Below are positions 1 to 5,612 of a DNA stretch of 9,111 nt, piece after piece (the first letter of the stretch is position 1; each line of letters opens with the position of its first letter). The stretch covers positions 1 through 9,111 of the forward strand of contig PMYJ01000215.1 of assembly GCA_003170875.1 (NCBI GenBank). The letters run 5' to 3'. The notes under the pieces are model-generated. The model saw only the letters and a list, made by a program, of their open reading frames with translations. It made no database searches and was not told the origin of the DNA. A program made the translations under genes and the position numbers. Origin of the DNA: Candidatus Dormiibacterota bacterium. Lineage in GTDB: Bacteria > Chloroflexota > Dormibacteria > Aeolococcales > Aeolococcaceae.

Positions 1-326
1 GGCCCCGCCGGACGGAGCAGCACACGGGCAGCTCCGAGCTTATAGCGGAGGTCGTGCGGGATGGTTCGACCCACCATGGGCACGGTGATCATGTGTTTCT
101 TGGCGTCCTCGACGCCCTTGCGGATGGCGTCCGGCACCTCGCCGGCCTTGCCCAGCCCAGCTCCGACGCGGCCCTGGCCGTCACCGACCACGACCAGCGC
201 GCTGAAGGAGAAGCGGCGGCCACCCTTGACCACCTTGGCCACCCGGTTCAGCGAGACGATCTTCTCGGTCAGCTCGCTCCCACGCTCGCCCCCGCGGTCG
301 TCCCGGCGGTCCATGCGCATAGCCAT
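1..326 (-). CDS. rpsE: 30S ribosomal protein S5, N-terminal part (3' end outside window)
   Basis: I read 108 codons from the ATG at 326 with no stop before the window edge; the full protein is usually about 160-200 aa. After a charged N-terminus (MAMRMDRRDDRGGERGSELTEK) comes the S5 N-terminal domain: IVSLNRVAKVVKGGRRFSFSALVVVGDGQGRVGAGLGKAGEVPDAIRKGVEDAKKHM (about 23-79). The next part is TVPMVGRTIPHDLRYKLGAARVLLRPAG. S5 lines the mRNA entry channel with S3 and S4 and affects decoding accuracy. The VKGGRRFSF loop is where spectinomycin-resistance changes occur in E. coli; it looks wild type here. The ATG is one base after the L18 stop. L30, L15 and SecY commonly follow, but they would lie beyond this window. 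Confidence 0.96.
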   Translation of the reverse strand, partial: MAMRMDRRDDRGGERGSELTEKIVSLNRVAKVVKGGRRFSFSALVVVGDGQGRVGAGLGKAGEVPDAIRKGVEDAKKHMITVPMVGRTIPHDLRYKLGAARVLLRPAG

Positions 327-327
327 C

Positions 328-699
328 TCAGAGCTCCAATCCTGCCTTGCGGGCGGCCTCGGCGAGAGCGGCCACGCGGCCGTGGTAGAGGTACCCACCC
401 CGGTCGAAAACGACCTTGGACACCCCGACGGCCAAGGCGCGAGCGGCGACCAGCTCGCCGACCACGGCGGCCGCCCCGGCGGTCGCCCGGCTGCCCCCGA
501 TACGGCTCACCGCCTCGGGGTCCTGGGTCGAGGCCGCGGCCAGGGTGCGCCCGGCCGTGTCATCGATCACCTGGGCGGTGATGTGGTGGAGGCTGCGGTG
601 GACGCAGAGGCGCGGCCGCGCCGGCGTGCCGGTGACCCGGCGCCGCACCCGCAGGTGGCGTCGCGTCCGCGCCGCCTCTCGATCGTGCTTGGTGTACAT
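328..699 (-). CDS. rplR: 50S ribosomal protein L18
   Basis: The protein has 123 aa, typical for bacterial L18. A basic N-terminus (KHDREAARTRRHLRVRRRVTGTPARPRLCVHRS) is followed by the alpha-beta core (HHITAQVIDDTAGRTLAAAST, then the EAVSRIGGSRATAGAAAVVGELVAARALAVGV helices). The conserved end is KVVFDRGGYLYHGRVAALAEAARKAGLEL. L18 binds 5S rRNA together with L5 and helps attach it to the central protuberance. The ATG has AGGA 9 nt upstream in the 16-nt gap after rplF. The TGA is separated from the rpsE ATG by a single base. Confidence 0.97.
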   Translation of the reverse strand: MYTKHDREAARTRRHLRVRRRVTGTPARPRLCVHRSLHHITAQVIDDTAGRTLAAASTQDPEAVSRIGGSRATAGAAAVVGELVAARALAVGVSKVVFDRGGYLYHGRVAALAEAARKAGLEL

Positions 700-715
700 C
701 CTCGTTCGTCCTCGC

Positions 716-1267
716 CTACTTGCCCTTGCCTGCCTTGCCGGACTTCCCGGCCTTCCGCCGGATCCGCTCCCCCCGGTAGAGGATGCCCTTGCCCTTGTAG
801 GGCTCGGGCTTGCGGAACGAGCGGATCTTGGCGGCCACCTGGCCCACCACCTCTTTGTTGGCGCCGCTCACCACGATCTGGGTCGGTGCCGGGACCTCGA
901 TGGTCACCCCCTCGGGGGGTGTGTAGCGGATCGGGTGGGAGTACCCGACCGTCAGCACCAGGTCGGAGCCCTGGCGGGTGGCGCGGAAGCCCACGCCGAC
1001 CAGGTCGAGGTTGCGGGTGAATCCGGTGCTGACCCCCTCCACCATGTTGGCGATCAGGGTCCGGGTCAGCCCGTGCAGGGAACGGTGCACGGCGCTGTCG
1101 GTCGGACGCTTGACCTCGACCACGCCGTCACCGATCACCACGGACATCGCCGGCGGGACCAGTCGCTCCAGGGTGCCGCGGGAGCCCGACACGGAGACGT
1201 GGGCCCCGGTCGCGACCACCGTGACGCCGGCGGGAAGCGGGATGGGACTGCGGCCGATACGCGACAT
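716..1267 (-). CDS. rplF: 50S ribosomal protein L6
   Basis: The protein has 183 aa, normal for L6. It starts MSRIGRSPIPLPAGV and has two repeated alpha-beta domains (about 1-80 and 81-175). The C-terminal signature is GANKEVVGQVAAKIRSFRKPEPYKGKGILYRGERIRRKAGK (135-175), with PEPYKGKGI at 154-162. It ends in a lysine-rich tail (KSGKAGKGK). L6 lies near the sarcin-ricin loop and the stalk base, on the factor-binding side of the 50S subunit. The ATG is 4 nt after the S8 stop, and a TAG stop is followed by a 16-nt gap to rplR. Confidence 0.98.
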   Translation of the reverse strand: MSRIGRSPIPLPAGVTVVATGAHVSVSGSRGTLERLVPPAMSVVIGDGVVEVKRPTDSAVHRSLHGLTRTLIANMVEGVSTGFTRNLDLVGVGFRATRQGSDLVLTVGYSHPIRYTPPEGVTIEVPAPTQIVVSGANKEVVGQVAAKIRSFRKPEPYKGKGILYRGERIRRKAGKSGKAGKGK

Positions 1268-1271
1268 CAGA

Positions 1272-1667
1272 TCACCACACGAAGGCGACGACTTCGCCGC
1301 CGAGACCGCGGCGCTGGGCCGTCTGGCCGGTCATCAGCCCCTGGCTGGTCGAGATGACCGCGATCCCGAGACCGCCGAGCACCCGGGGGAGCTCCGACTT
1401 GCGAGCGTAGACCCGGAGGCCCGGCCGGCTGATGCGGCGCAGGCCGCTCAGCGCACGGCCCCGCGGGCTGCGCGCCTTGAAGGTGAGGGTGATGATCTCC
1501 TGAGGAGTCTCTCCGCTCACGGAGTAGTCGGCGATGAAGCCCTCCTCCTTGAGCACGCGGGCGATCTCCACCTTCATCCGGCTGGAGGGGATGATCACGG
1601 TCCGGTGGTTGGCCGCGTTCGCGTTCCGGACCCGGGTGAGCATGTCGGCGATGGTGTCGCTGATCAT
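1272..1667 (-). CDS. rpsH: 30S ribosomal protein S8
   Basis: The protein has 131 aa, the usual length. It starts MISDTIADMLTRVRNANAANHRTVIIPSSRMKVEIARVLKEEGFI, the standard N-terminal domain. It carries the 16S-binding motif GLGIAVISTSQGLMT (99-113) and ends GLGGEVVAFVW with the characteristic terminal tryptophan. S8 is a primary binder of helix 21 in the 16S central domain. In E. coli it also represses spc-operon translation by binding the mRNA near the L5 start. I did not identify an equivalent site with confidence. The ATG is 4 nt after the S14 stop, and the stop is 4 nt before rplF. Confidence 0.98.
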   Translation of the reverse strand: MISDTIADMLTRVRNANAANHRTVIIPSSRMKVEIARVLKEEGFIADYSVSGETPQEIITLTFKARSPRGRALSGLRRISRPGLRVYARKSELPRVLGGLGIAVISTSQGLMTGQTAQRRGLGGEVVAFVW

Positions 1668-1671
1668 GGCC

Positions 1672-1857
1672 TTACCACGAGCTCTTTCTGACCCCGGGGA
1701 TCTGGCCCATGCTGGCCAGCCCGCGGAAGCAGATACGGCACATCCCGAACTTGCGCATGTAGGCGCGCGGCCGCCCGCACAGAGCGCACCGGTGGCGCTG
1801 CTGGGTGGGGAACCGAGGCGCCCGGAGCGACTTGGCTATCAGTGACTTCTTGGCCAT
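1672..1857 (-). CDS. rpsN: 30S ribosomal protein S14, short zinc-binding type (type Z)
   Basis: The protein has 61 aa, the length of the zinc-binding S14 form; the zinc-free form is about 89-101 aa. Cys24-x2-Cys27 and Cys40-x2-Cys43 form the zinc site. The family core reads RHRCALCGRPRAYMRKFGMCRICFRGLASMGQIPGVRKSSW. S14 binds the 3' domain of 16S rRNA in the 30S head and enters assembly late. It begins with ATG behind GAGGTG after the 58-nt spacer, and its TAA is 4 nt before rpsH. In many bacteria a zinc-free paralogue elsewhere, often controlled by Zur, replaces this protein under zinc limitation; no such gene is visible in this window. Confidence 0.98.
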   Translation of the reverse strand: MAKKSLIAKSLRAPRFPTQQRHRCALCGRPRAYMRKFGMCRICFRGLASMGQIPGVRKSSW

Positions 1858-1915
1858 GAGGCACCTCGTCGCGCCGTATCGGCGGATGCCGACGCGCGCG
1901 AACTATCAACCAACA
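1858..1915 (-). promoter_or_regulatory. 58-nt L5-S14 spacer with GC-rich hairpin
   Basis: This is the only substantial intergenic space. Reading the transcript strand, an A/T-richer segment (about 1915-1900, containing GTTGATAGTT) is followed by an imperfect hairpin at 1898-1870. It has an outer stem of CGCGC/GCGCG (1898-1894 with 1874-1870) and an inner stem of GUCGGC/GCCGAU (1893-1888 with 1883-1878, one G-U pair). The loop is AUCC (1887-1884), with a 3-nt ACG bulge at 1877-1875. The hairpin ends 12 nt before the S14 ATG, next to its GAGGTG ribosome binding site. There is no T-run after it, so it does not look like an intrinsic terminator. A translational control element or a spacing relic are both possible; function is inference. 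Confidence 0.5.
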
Positions 1916-2479
1916 CTAACTCTTCCGAAATGGCATGCCGAAGTGGGTGAGCAGGGCCCGGCCCTCGTCATCGGTCTTGGCGCTCGAGACGATACAGATC
2001 TCGAGGCCGCGCAGCTTGTCGATCTTGTCGTAGTCGATCTCGGGGAAGACCAGCTGTTCCTTGAGCCCCAGGGTGTAGTTGCCATGGCCGTCGAAGGCCT
2101 TGGGGTCCACACCGCGGAAGTCCCGGATGCGGGGCAGGGCGACGTTGATCAGCTTGTCCAGGAAGTACCACATCCGGTCCGCCCGGAGGGTCACCTTGAC
2201 CCCGATCGGCATCCCGGCGCGGAGCTTGAATGCGGCCACCGACTTCCGTGCCCTGATCACGATCGGCGACTGGCCGGTCATGGTCTTGACGTCGGCCACG
2301 GCGGCATCGATGGCGCGCCCATTCTGGATGGCCTCGCCCAGGCCGATGTTGACCACGATCTTCTCGAGCCGCGGGACCTGCATGGCGTTGGTGTAGCGGA
2401 ACTCCCGAACCAGCTCGGGGACGACCTGCTCCTGGTACTGGCGGCGGAGGCGCGGGGCCTCGACGGCGGCGACGGCCAT
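1916..2479 (-). CDS. rplE: 50S ribosomal protein L5
   Basis: The protein has 187 aa from the ATG at 2479, close to the usual 179-187. The in-frame GTG at 2512 would overlap rplX by 34 nt and add residues with no family match, so it is not used here. Recognisable parts are LEKIVVNIGLGEA (38-50), TMTGQSPIVIRARKSVAAFKLRAGMPIGVKVTLR (66-99), FRGVDPKAFDGHGNYTLGLKEQLVFPEIDYDKID (121-154) and the final GLEICIVSSAKTDDEGRALLTHFGMPF. L5 binds 5S rRNA with L18 and contacts the P-site tRNA elbow. The start overlaps the L24 stop by one base (TGATG). The stop is TAG and is followed by the longest spacer in the window. Confidence 0.97.
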   Translation of the reverse strand: MAVAAVEAPRLRRQYQEQVVPELVREFRYTNAMQVPRLEKIVVNIGLGEAIQNGRAIDAAVADVKTMTGQSPIVIRARKSVAAFKLRAGMPIGVKVTLRADRMWYFLDKLINVALPRIRDFRGVDPKAFDGHGNYTLGLKEQLVFPEIDYDKIDKLRGLEICIVSSAKTDDEGRALLTHFGMPFRKS

Positions 2480-2898
2480 CAGGCGGTCACCCGCTCGTAG
2501 CGCTCGCCGCACTTGCGGCAGATCATGACGCGGATCCCTTCCTCGGTCACCTGATGGGCGACCCGGGTCTTTTTCTCGCAGCGATTGCAGACGAGCTGCA
2601 CGTTGCTGTAGGCGATCGGCCCGTTGAAGTCGACGATGCCACCCTGCAGGTTGCCGGCGACGTTGGCCTTGGTGTGGCGCTTCATCAGGTTGACGCCGCG
2701 GATGACGATCCGCTGGCGCTCGCCCACGACCCGCTCCACGATCCCGCGCTTGCCCTTGTCCTTGCCGGAGATGACCTCCACGGTGTCACCGCTCCGGATG
2801 TCGAGGGGACGCATCGCGCCATCTGCCCAGCCCTCGTGCTCCACCACGACGCGATGGTGCCTGGCCAGGGCGGCACGGCGCTTGGCGACCATGCCCAT
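2479..2898 (-). CDS. rplX: 50S ribosomal protein L24, zinc-ribbon type with N-terminal extension
   Basis: The protein has 139 aa; L24 is usually about 100-110. The KOW core is clear: DIRSGDTVEVISGKDKGKRGIVERV (33-57), then VNLMKRHTKANVAGNLQGGIVDFNGPIAYSNVQLV. The C-terminal part has Cys104-x2-Cys107 and Cys127-x2-Cys130, a zinc-ribbon pattern found in many bacterial L24 proteins and lost in others. About 28 residues precede the usual start (MGMVAKRRAALARHHRVVVEHEGWADGA). A conventional start at Met29 is possible, but it has only a poor ribosome binding site. The ATG at 2898 has a nine-base one and follows the L14 TAG with no gap. L24 initiates 50S assembly and sits at the tunnel exit. The stop shares a base with the rplE ATG. 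Confidence 0.95.
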   Translation of the reverse strand: MGMVAKRRAALARHHRVVVEHEGWADGAMRPLDIRSGDTVEVISGKDKGKRGIVERVVGERQRIVIRGVNLMKRHTKANVAGNLQGGIVDFNGPIAYSNVQLVCNRCEKKTRVAHQVTEEGIRVMICRKCGERYERVTA

Positions 2899-3267
2899 CT
2901 AGATCACCTCCGGTGCGAGGGACACGATCTTCATGTAGTTCCGCTCCCGCAGCTCGCGCGCGACCGGACCGAAGATGCGAGTGCCCCGAGGGTTGTTCTG
3001 GGGGTTGATCAGCACGGCGGCGTTCTCGTCGAAGCGGATCTGGCTGCCGTCCGGCCGGTGAAAGGGCTGGGTGGTGCGAACGATGACGGCGCGCACCACC
3101 TCGCCCTTCTTGACCTGCGCGTTGGGCTGGGCAACCTTGACCGTCCCGATGATGACGTCGCCGACGGACCCGTACTTGCGGCGGCTGCCGCCGAGCACGC
3201 GGATGCAGAGGAGCTCTCGTGCCCCGCTGTTGTCGGCCACCTTCAGGATGCTCTCCTGCTGGATCAC
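2899..3267 (-). CDS. rplN: 50S ribosomal protein L14
   Basis: The protein has 122 aa, the invariant family length. It starts at a GTG (3267) giving MIQQESILKVADNSGARELLCIRVLGG, the standard N-terminus. It contains GDVIIGTVKVAQPNAQVKKGEVVRAVIVRT and RFDENAAVLINPQNNPRGTRIFGPVARELR, followed by the conserved MKIVSLAPEVI ending. L14 lies at the subunit interface, contacts 16S rRNA helix 14 in a bridge, and is the docking site of the silencing factor RsfS. The GTG start lies 3 nt after the rpsQ TAA with only a weak upstream ribosome binding site (GAGAAGG), which suggests coupling to S17. Its last codons encode the ribosome binding site for rplX. Confidence 0.98.
   Translation of the reverse strand: MIQQESILKVADNSGARELLCIRVLGGSRRKYGSVGDVIIGTVKVAQPNAQVKKGEVVRAVIVRTTQPFHRPDGSQIRFDENAAVLINPQNNPRGTRIFGPVARELRERNYMKIVSLAPEVI
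2903..2911 (-). promoter_or_regulatory. Full-length ribosome binding site for L24 inside the L14 terminus
   Basis: GGAGGTGAT lies in the Glu-Val-Ile codons at the end of rplN, with its GGAGG core 8 nt before the rplX ATG at 2898. It matches the complement of the conserved 16S 3' end over nine bases. It supports the upstream L24 start over the internal ATG at codon 29. Confidence 0.8.
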
Positions 3268-3270
3268 TGC

Positions 3271-3555
3271 TTACTTCGCCTTCTCGATGATCTCGGAGAC
3301 CCGCCAGCGCTTCTCCTTGGAGATGGGCCGGGTCTCGGTGATCCGGACCCGGTCGCCCACCGCGCAGGTTCCCTCGGCGTCGTGAACCTTGAGGCGGCGG
3401 TTGCGAGTGACCACCTTCTTGTAGAGGCGGTGGGGCTTCTTCTCCTCGACCAGGACGACGACGGTGTTCTGCATCTTGTCGCTCACGACGACACCGTCCC
3501 GGACCTTGCGGCGGGTGCGCTCCACGGTCGGCTCGGTCACGGGCTGCTCACTCAT
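3271..3555 (-). CDS. rpsQ: 30S ribosomal protein S17
   Basis: The protein has 94 aa, a normal length. After a short variable N-terminus (MSEQPVTEPTVERT) the OB-fold runs RRKVRDGVVVSDKMQNTVVVLVEEKKPHRLYKKVVTRNRRLKVHD. It then reaches the family signature GDRVRITETRPISKEKRW (67-84). S17 is a primary 16S rRNA binder in the 30S body. The ATG lies inside rpmC (8-nt overlap), with GGAG 7 nt upstream. The stop is TAA. In E. coli the S10 operon ends at this gene; here the next start is only 3 nt away, so transcription must continue into rplN. Confidence 0.98.
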   Translation of the reverse strand: MSEQPVTEPTVERTRRKVRDGVVVSDKMQNTVVVLVEEKKPHRLYKKVVTRNRRLKVHDAEGTCAVGDRVRITETRPISKEKRWRVSEIIEKAK

Positions 3556-4117
3556 CTGTCTGCTCCTCGTCGGGTCCCGTGGTGCCCTCGTCTGCGATCT
3601 CGGAGCCGTCGCCGGCTGCCTCCGGGTCCTCCACCGCCTCGTCGCCGGCCGGCTCCACGGCGGGCTCGGCCTCGGCGACCGGTTCCGCGGTGGCGCGGCC
3701 CCGGCGGGAACGGCGTGTCTTCGCGGCCGGCTCCGGCTCGGCCACCGCGGCGTCGTCCGCCTCGGCCTTCGCCTCAGCAGCTCCGGCGTCCACCAGCTCC
3801 GCGTCCACGACCTCCCCGGCCGGGACCGCGGTCGGGCGCCTACGGAGCAGGCCCCGCGGACGCGGCTGCTCCTCCGGCTCCTCCTCGACCTCCAGATCGG
3901 AGACGAGGTGGTGGCCGCGGACGAGCTCGAGCTGGATGGTCATGGTGCGAGCGATCTCCCGGCGGAGCTCGCGCACCTGCCGGTGGTTCTCCACCTGGCC
4001 GGCCGCCTGCTGGAAGCGGACCTCGAAGAGACGGCGGCGCTGCTGGCGCAGGTGCTCGTCGAGATCCTCGGTCGTCATCGTGCGGAGAACGTTCACCGCC
4101 TCGGCCTGCTTGCTCAC
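3548..4117 (-). CDS. rpmC: 50S ribosomal protein L29 with about 120-aa C-terminal tail
   Basis: The protein has 189 aa, nearly three times the usual 60-75. Residues about 8-65 form a normal L29 helical hairpin: LRTMTTEDLDEHLRQQRRRLFEVRFQQAAGQVENHRQVRELRREIARTMTI. L29 lies next to L23 at the tunnel exit and helps form the docking site for nascent-chain factors. From about 68 the protein is low-complexity. Acidic Glu/Ala stretches alternate with two basic patches (RPRGLLRRRP, 86-95; KTRRSRRGRA, 133-142), and it ends in an acidic segment (PDEEQTDE). The start is GTG, overlapping the L16 stop as GTGA, with GGAGGAG upstream. The stop overlaps rpsQ by 8 nt, so the frame stays constrained to the end. 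The tail resembles those of L22 and S3 in composition. Confidence 0.95.
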   Translation of the reverse strand: MSKQAEAVNVLRTMTTEDLDEHLRQQRRRLFEVRFQQAAGQVENHRQVRELRREIARTMTIQLELVRGHHLVSDLEVEEEPEEQPRPRGLLRRRPTAVPAGEVVDAELVDAGAAEAKAEADDAAVAEPEPAAKTRRSRRGRATAEPVAEAEPAVEPAGDEAVEDPEAAGDGSEIADEGTTGPDEEQTDE

Positions 4118-4557
4118 GCCGTCTCCTCCGCCTCGACCTCGTCACCCGTCCCCTGCCGGGCGACGAAGCGCGTGGAAATGGGGAGCTTGTGGGCGGCGAG
4201 GCGCATCGCCTCACGGGCGATATCCTCGGTGACGCCACTCATCTCGAAGAGCACACGCCCCGGCTTCACCACCGCCGCCCACCCCTCGGGCGCGCCCTTG
4301 CCGGACCCCATCCGGGTCTCGGCGGGTTTCTTGGTATAGGAGTGGTCGGGGAAGATGCGAATCCAGATCTGCCCGCCGCGGCGGACGTGCCGGGTCATGG
4401 CGCGCCGGGCCGCCTCGATCTGCCTGCTGGTCATCCAGCAGGGCTCGAGCGCCTGGAGCCCGTAGGGGCCGAACGCCAGCGTGTTGCCGCGCTGGGCACT
4501 GCCCTGGCGGCGTCCCCGGTGGAGCTTGCGGAACTTTGTCCGCTTGGGCATCAGCAC
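4114..4557 (-). CDS. rplP: 50S ribosomal protein L16
   Basis: The protein has 147 aa, close to the usual 137-145. It starts at a GTG (4557) giving MLMPKRTKFRKLHRGRR, the canonical N-terminus; a perfect AGGAGG lies 7 nt upstream. An ATG two codons later is possible but sits 13 nt from that site. Visible family motifs are GNTLAFGPYGLQALEP (24-39), the AARRAMTRHVRRGGQIWIRIFPD segment (49-71) and KKPAETRMGSGKG (76-88). Arg82 corresponds to E. coli Arg81, the residue hydroxylated by the YcfD/RoxA oxygenase there; whether it is modified here is unknown. L16 positions tRNA near the A-site and joins late in 50S assembly. A short acidic end (GDEVEAEETA) is the only mild oddity. Confidence 0.98.
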   Translation of the reverse strand: MLMPKRTKFRKLHRGRRQGSAQRGNTLAFGPYGLQALEPCWMTSRQIEAARRAMTRHVRRGGQIWIRIFPDHSYTKKPAETRMGSGKGAPEGWAAVVKPGRVLFEMSGVTEDIAREAMRLAAHKLPISTRFVARQGTGDEVEAEETA

Positions 4558-4559
4558 CG

Positions 4560-5612
4560 TCAGTCCTCCTCAGCCTCGGCCTCGGGCACGCCGCTCGGGG
4601 CCGGCTTCTTGGCCGGGGTGGGACGGCGGCGGGCCGCCGGCTTCTTGGCCGGGAGCTTCTCAACCTTGGCATCGGCCCCGGGAACGACCCCGAGCTCGGG
4701 GAGCTCCTCATCGAGCTCAGCGATCTCCGCCTCGACGGCTTCGACGTCGGCCTCTCCGAGAGCGGCGTCGACCACCAGCTCCGCGTCAGCGCCGCCCTCC
4801 TGGCTCGCCCCGGCGACGGGCCCTTCCCCGAGGGACGAGTCGGCGAGTGCCGCTGGCGCGACCTCCTCACGGTCAGGCGCTGAAACCAAAGCCGCCGGAC
4901 GCCGCTCGCGCTCGGGGGCCGCGGCAGGACGCGCCGGCTCGACCACCTCACGCCCCGGACCCCCGATCATCACCGGCTCGCCGGTAGCGGTGACGTAGTC
5001 GCCCTTGTAGATCCAGCAGGTGACACCGATGCGGCCAAAGGTGGTCTTGGCCTCGGCCCGACCGAAGTCGATGTTGGCCCGGAGGGTGTGGAGGGGCACG
5101 CGCCCGTCCCGGTCCCATTCCCGGCGCGACATCTCAGCGCCGCCCAGACGGCCGCTCACCTCGAGCTTCACGCCCTTGGCGCCGGCCCGCATGCTCCGCA
5201 TCACGGTCTGCTTGAGGGCGCGCCGGAAGGCGATCCGCTTCTCCAGTTGGGAGGCCACGTTCTCGGCGACCAGCCGCGCGTCCAGCTCGGGCGTCTTGAT
5301 CTCATGGATGGTCACCCGGACCTTCTTGCCGCTGATCCGCTCCAGCTCGTCCCGGAGGGCGTCGACGGACGCGCCCTGCTTGCCGATCACGATGCCGGGC
5401 TTGGCGGTCTGGATGATCACGGTCAGCTGGTTGGCGCTGCGCTCGGTCTCGATCCGGGCCACGCCGGCGTTGCGGAGACGGCTGCCAATCAGCCGGCGCA
5501 TCGCCAGATCCTCGTGGAGCAGCTTGGTGTAGTCCTTGTCCGCGTACCAGCGGGCGTCCCACTGGCGGTAGACCCCGAGGCGGAAGCCGATAGGGTTCAC
5601 CTTCTGTCCCAT
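4560..5612 (-). CDS. rpsC: 30S ribosomal protein S3 with about 135-aa C-terminal tail
   Basis: The protein has 350 aa; E. coli S3 has about 233. The order is the N-terminal domain (MGQKVNPIGFRLG), a type II KH domain with its GKQG loop at 77-80, and the C-terminal S3 domain (about 110-210). That domain includes SGRLGGAEMSRREW (153-166) and GRVPLHTLRANIDFG (170-184). Arg130, Arg131 and Lys134 match the E. coli mRNA-entry residues implicated in ribosomal helicase activity. From about 216 the sequence is Ala/Glu/Pro-rich. An acidic helical-looking run (ADVEAVEAEIAELDEELPEL, 288-307) is followed by a Lys/Arg/Pro patch with PAKKPA twice (321-326 and 333-338) and an acidic end. Actinobacterial S3 proteins also have tails, usually shorter. 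The ATG shares one base with the L22 stop, behind GGAGAAGGA. Confidence 0.97.
   Translation of the reverse strand: MGQKVNPIGFRLGVYRQWDARWYADKDYTKLLHEDLAMRRLIGSRLRNAGVARIETERSANQLTVIIQTAKPGIVIGKQGASVDALRDELERISGKKVRVTIHEIKTPELDARLVAENVASQLEKRIAFRRALKQTVMRSMRAGAKGVKLEVSGRLGGAEMSRREWDRDGRVPLHTLRANIDFGRAEAKTTFGRIGVTCWIYKGDYVTATGEPVMIGGPGREVVEPARPAAAPERERRPAALVSAPDREEVAPAALADSSLGEGPVAGASQEGGADAELVVDAALGEADVEAVEAEIAELDEELPELGVVPGADAKVEKLPAKKPAARRRPTPAKKPAPSGVPEAEAEED
4565..4570 (-). promoter_or_regulatory. Strong ribosome binding site deciding the L16 GTG start
   Basis: AGGAGG lies within the last rpsC codons, 7 nt before the GTG at 4557 and 13 nt before the alternative ATG at 4551. The spacing favours GTG, and GTG gives the conserved MLMPKR N-terminus. 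Confidence 0.75.
4600..4653 (-). repeat. 18-nt direct repeat pair inside the rpsC tail
   Basis: On the plus strand, gccggcttcttggccggg occurs at 4600-4617 and again, identically, at 4636-4653. The offset is 36 nt, exactly 12 codons. On the coding strand both copies encode the PAKKPA motif of the S3 tail. The in-frame offset and identical codons suggest a local duplication rather than independent codon choice. Confidence 0.85.

Noticed and set aside
61..1357. Several plus-strand open frames of 170-320 codons opposite rpsE, rplR and rplF
   Set aside because: They are antisense shadows of conserved genes, with biased composition, no family match and no consistent ribosome binding sites.
1858..1915. 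Intrinsic terminator between L5 and S14
   Set aside because: The hairpin is real on paper but is not followed by a U-tract, and it lies directly against the S14 ribosome binding site.
2479..2512. An upstream GTG start for L5 adding 11 residues (MRRALRAGDRL)
   Set aside because: It would overlap rplX by 34 nt and has no family support. The ATG at 2479 gives the typical TGATG junction and a normal length.
3551..3916. A separate small gene hidden in the L29 tail
   Set aside because: The tail is in one uninterrupted frame with L29 and overlaps rpsQ at its stop. I saw no independent start with a good ribosome binding site and no recognisable domain.
2554..4998. An 814-codon open frame on the plus strand, opposite rplX through rpsC
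   Set aside because: It runs antisense to six solid ribosomal protein genes. Its translation is low-complexity Pro/Arg/Ala/Leu-rich with no recognisable domain. Long antisense frames are expected in high-GC coding DNA.
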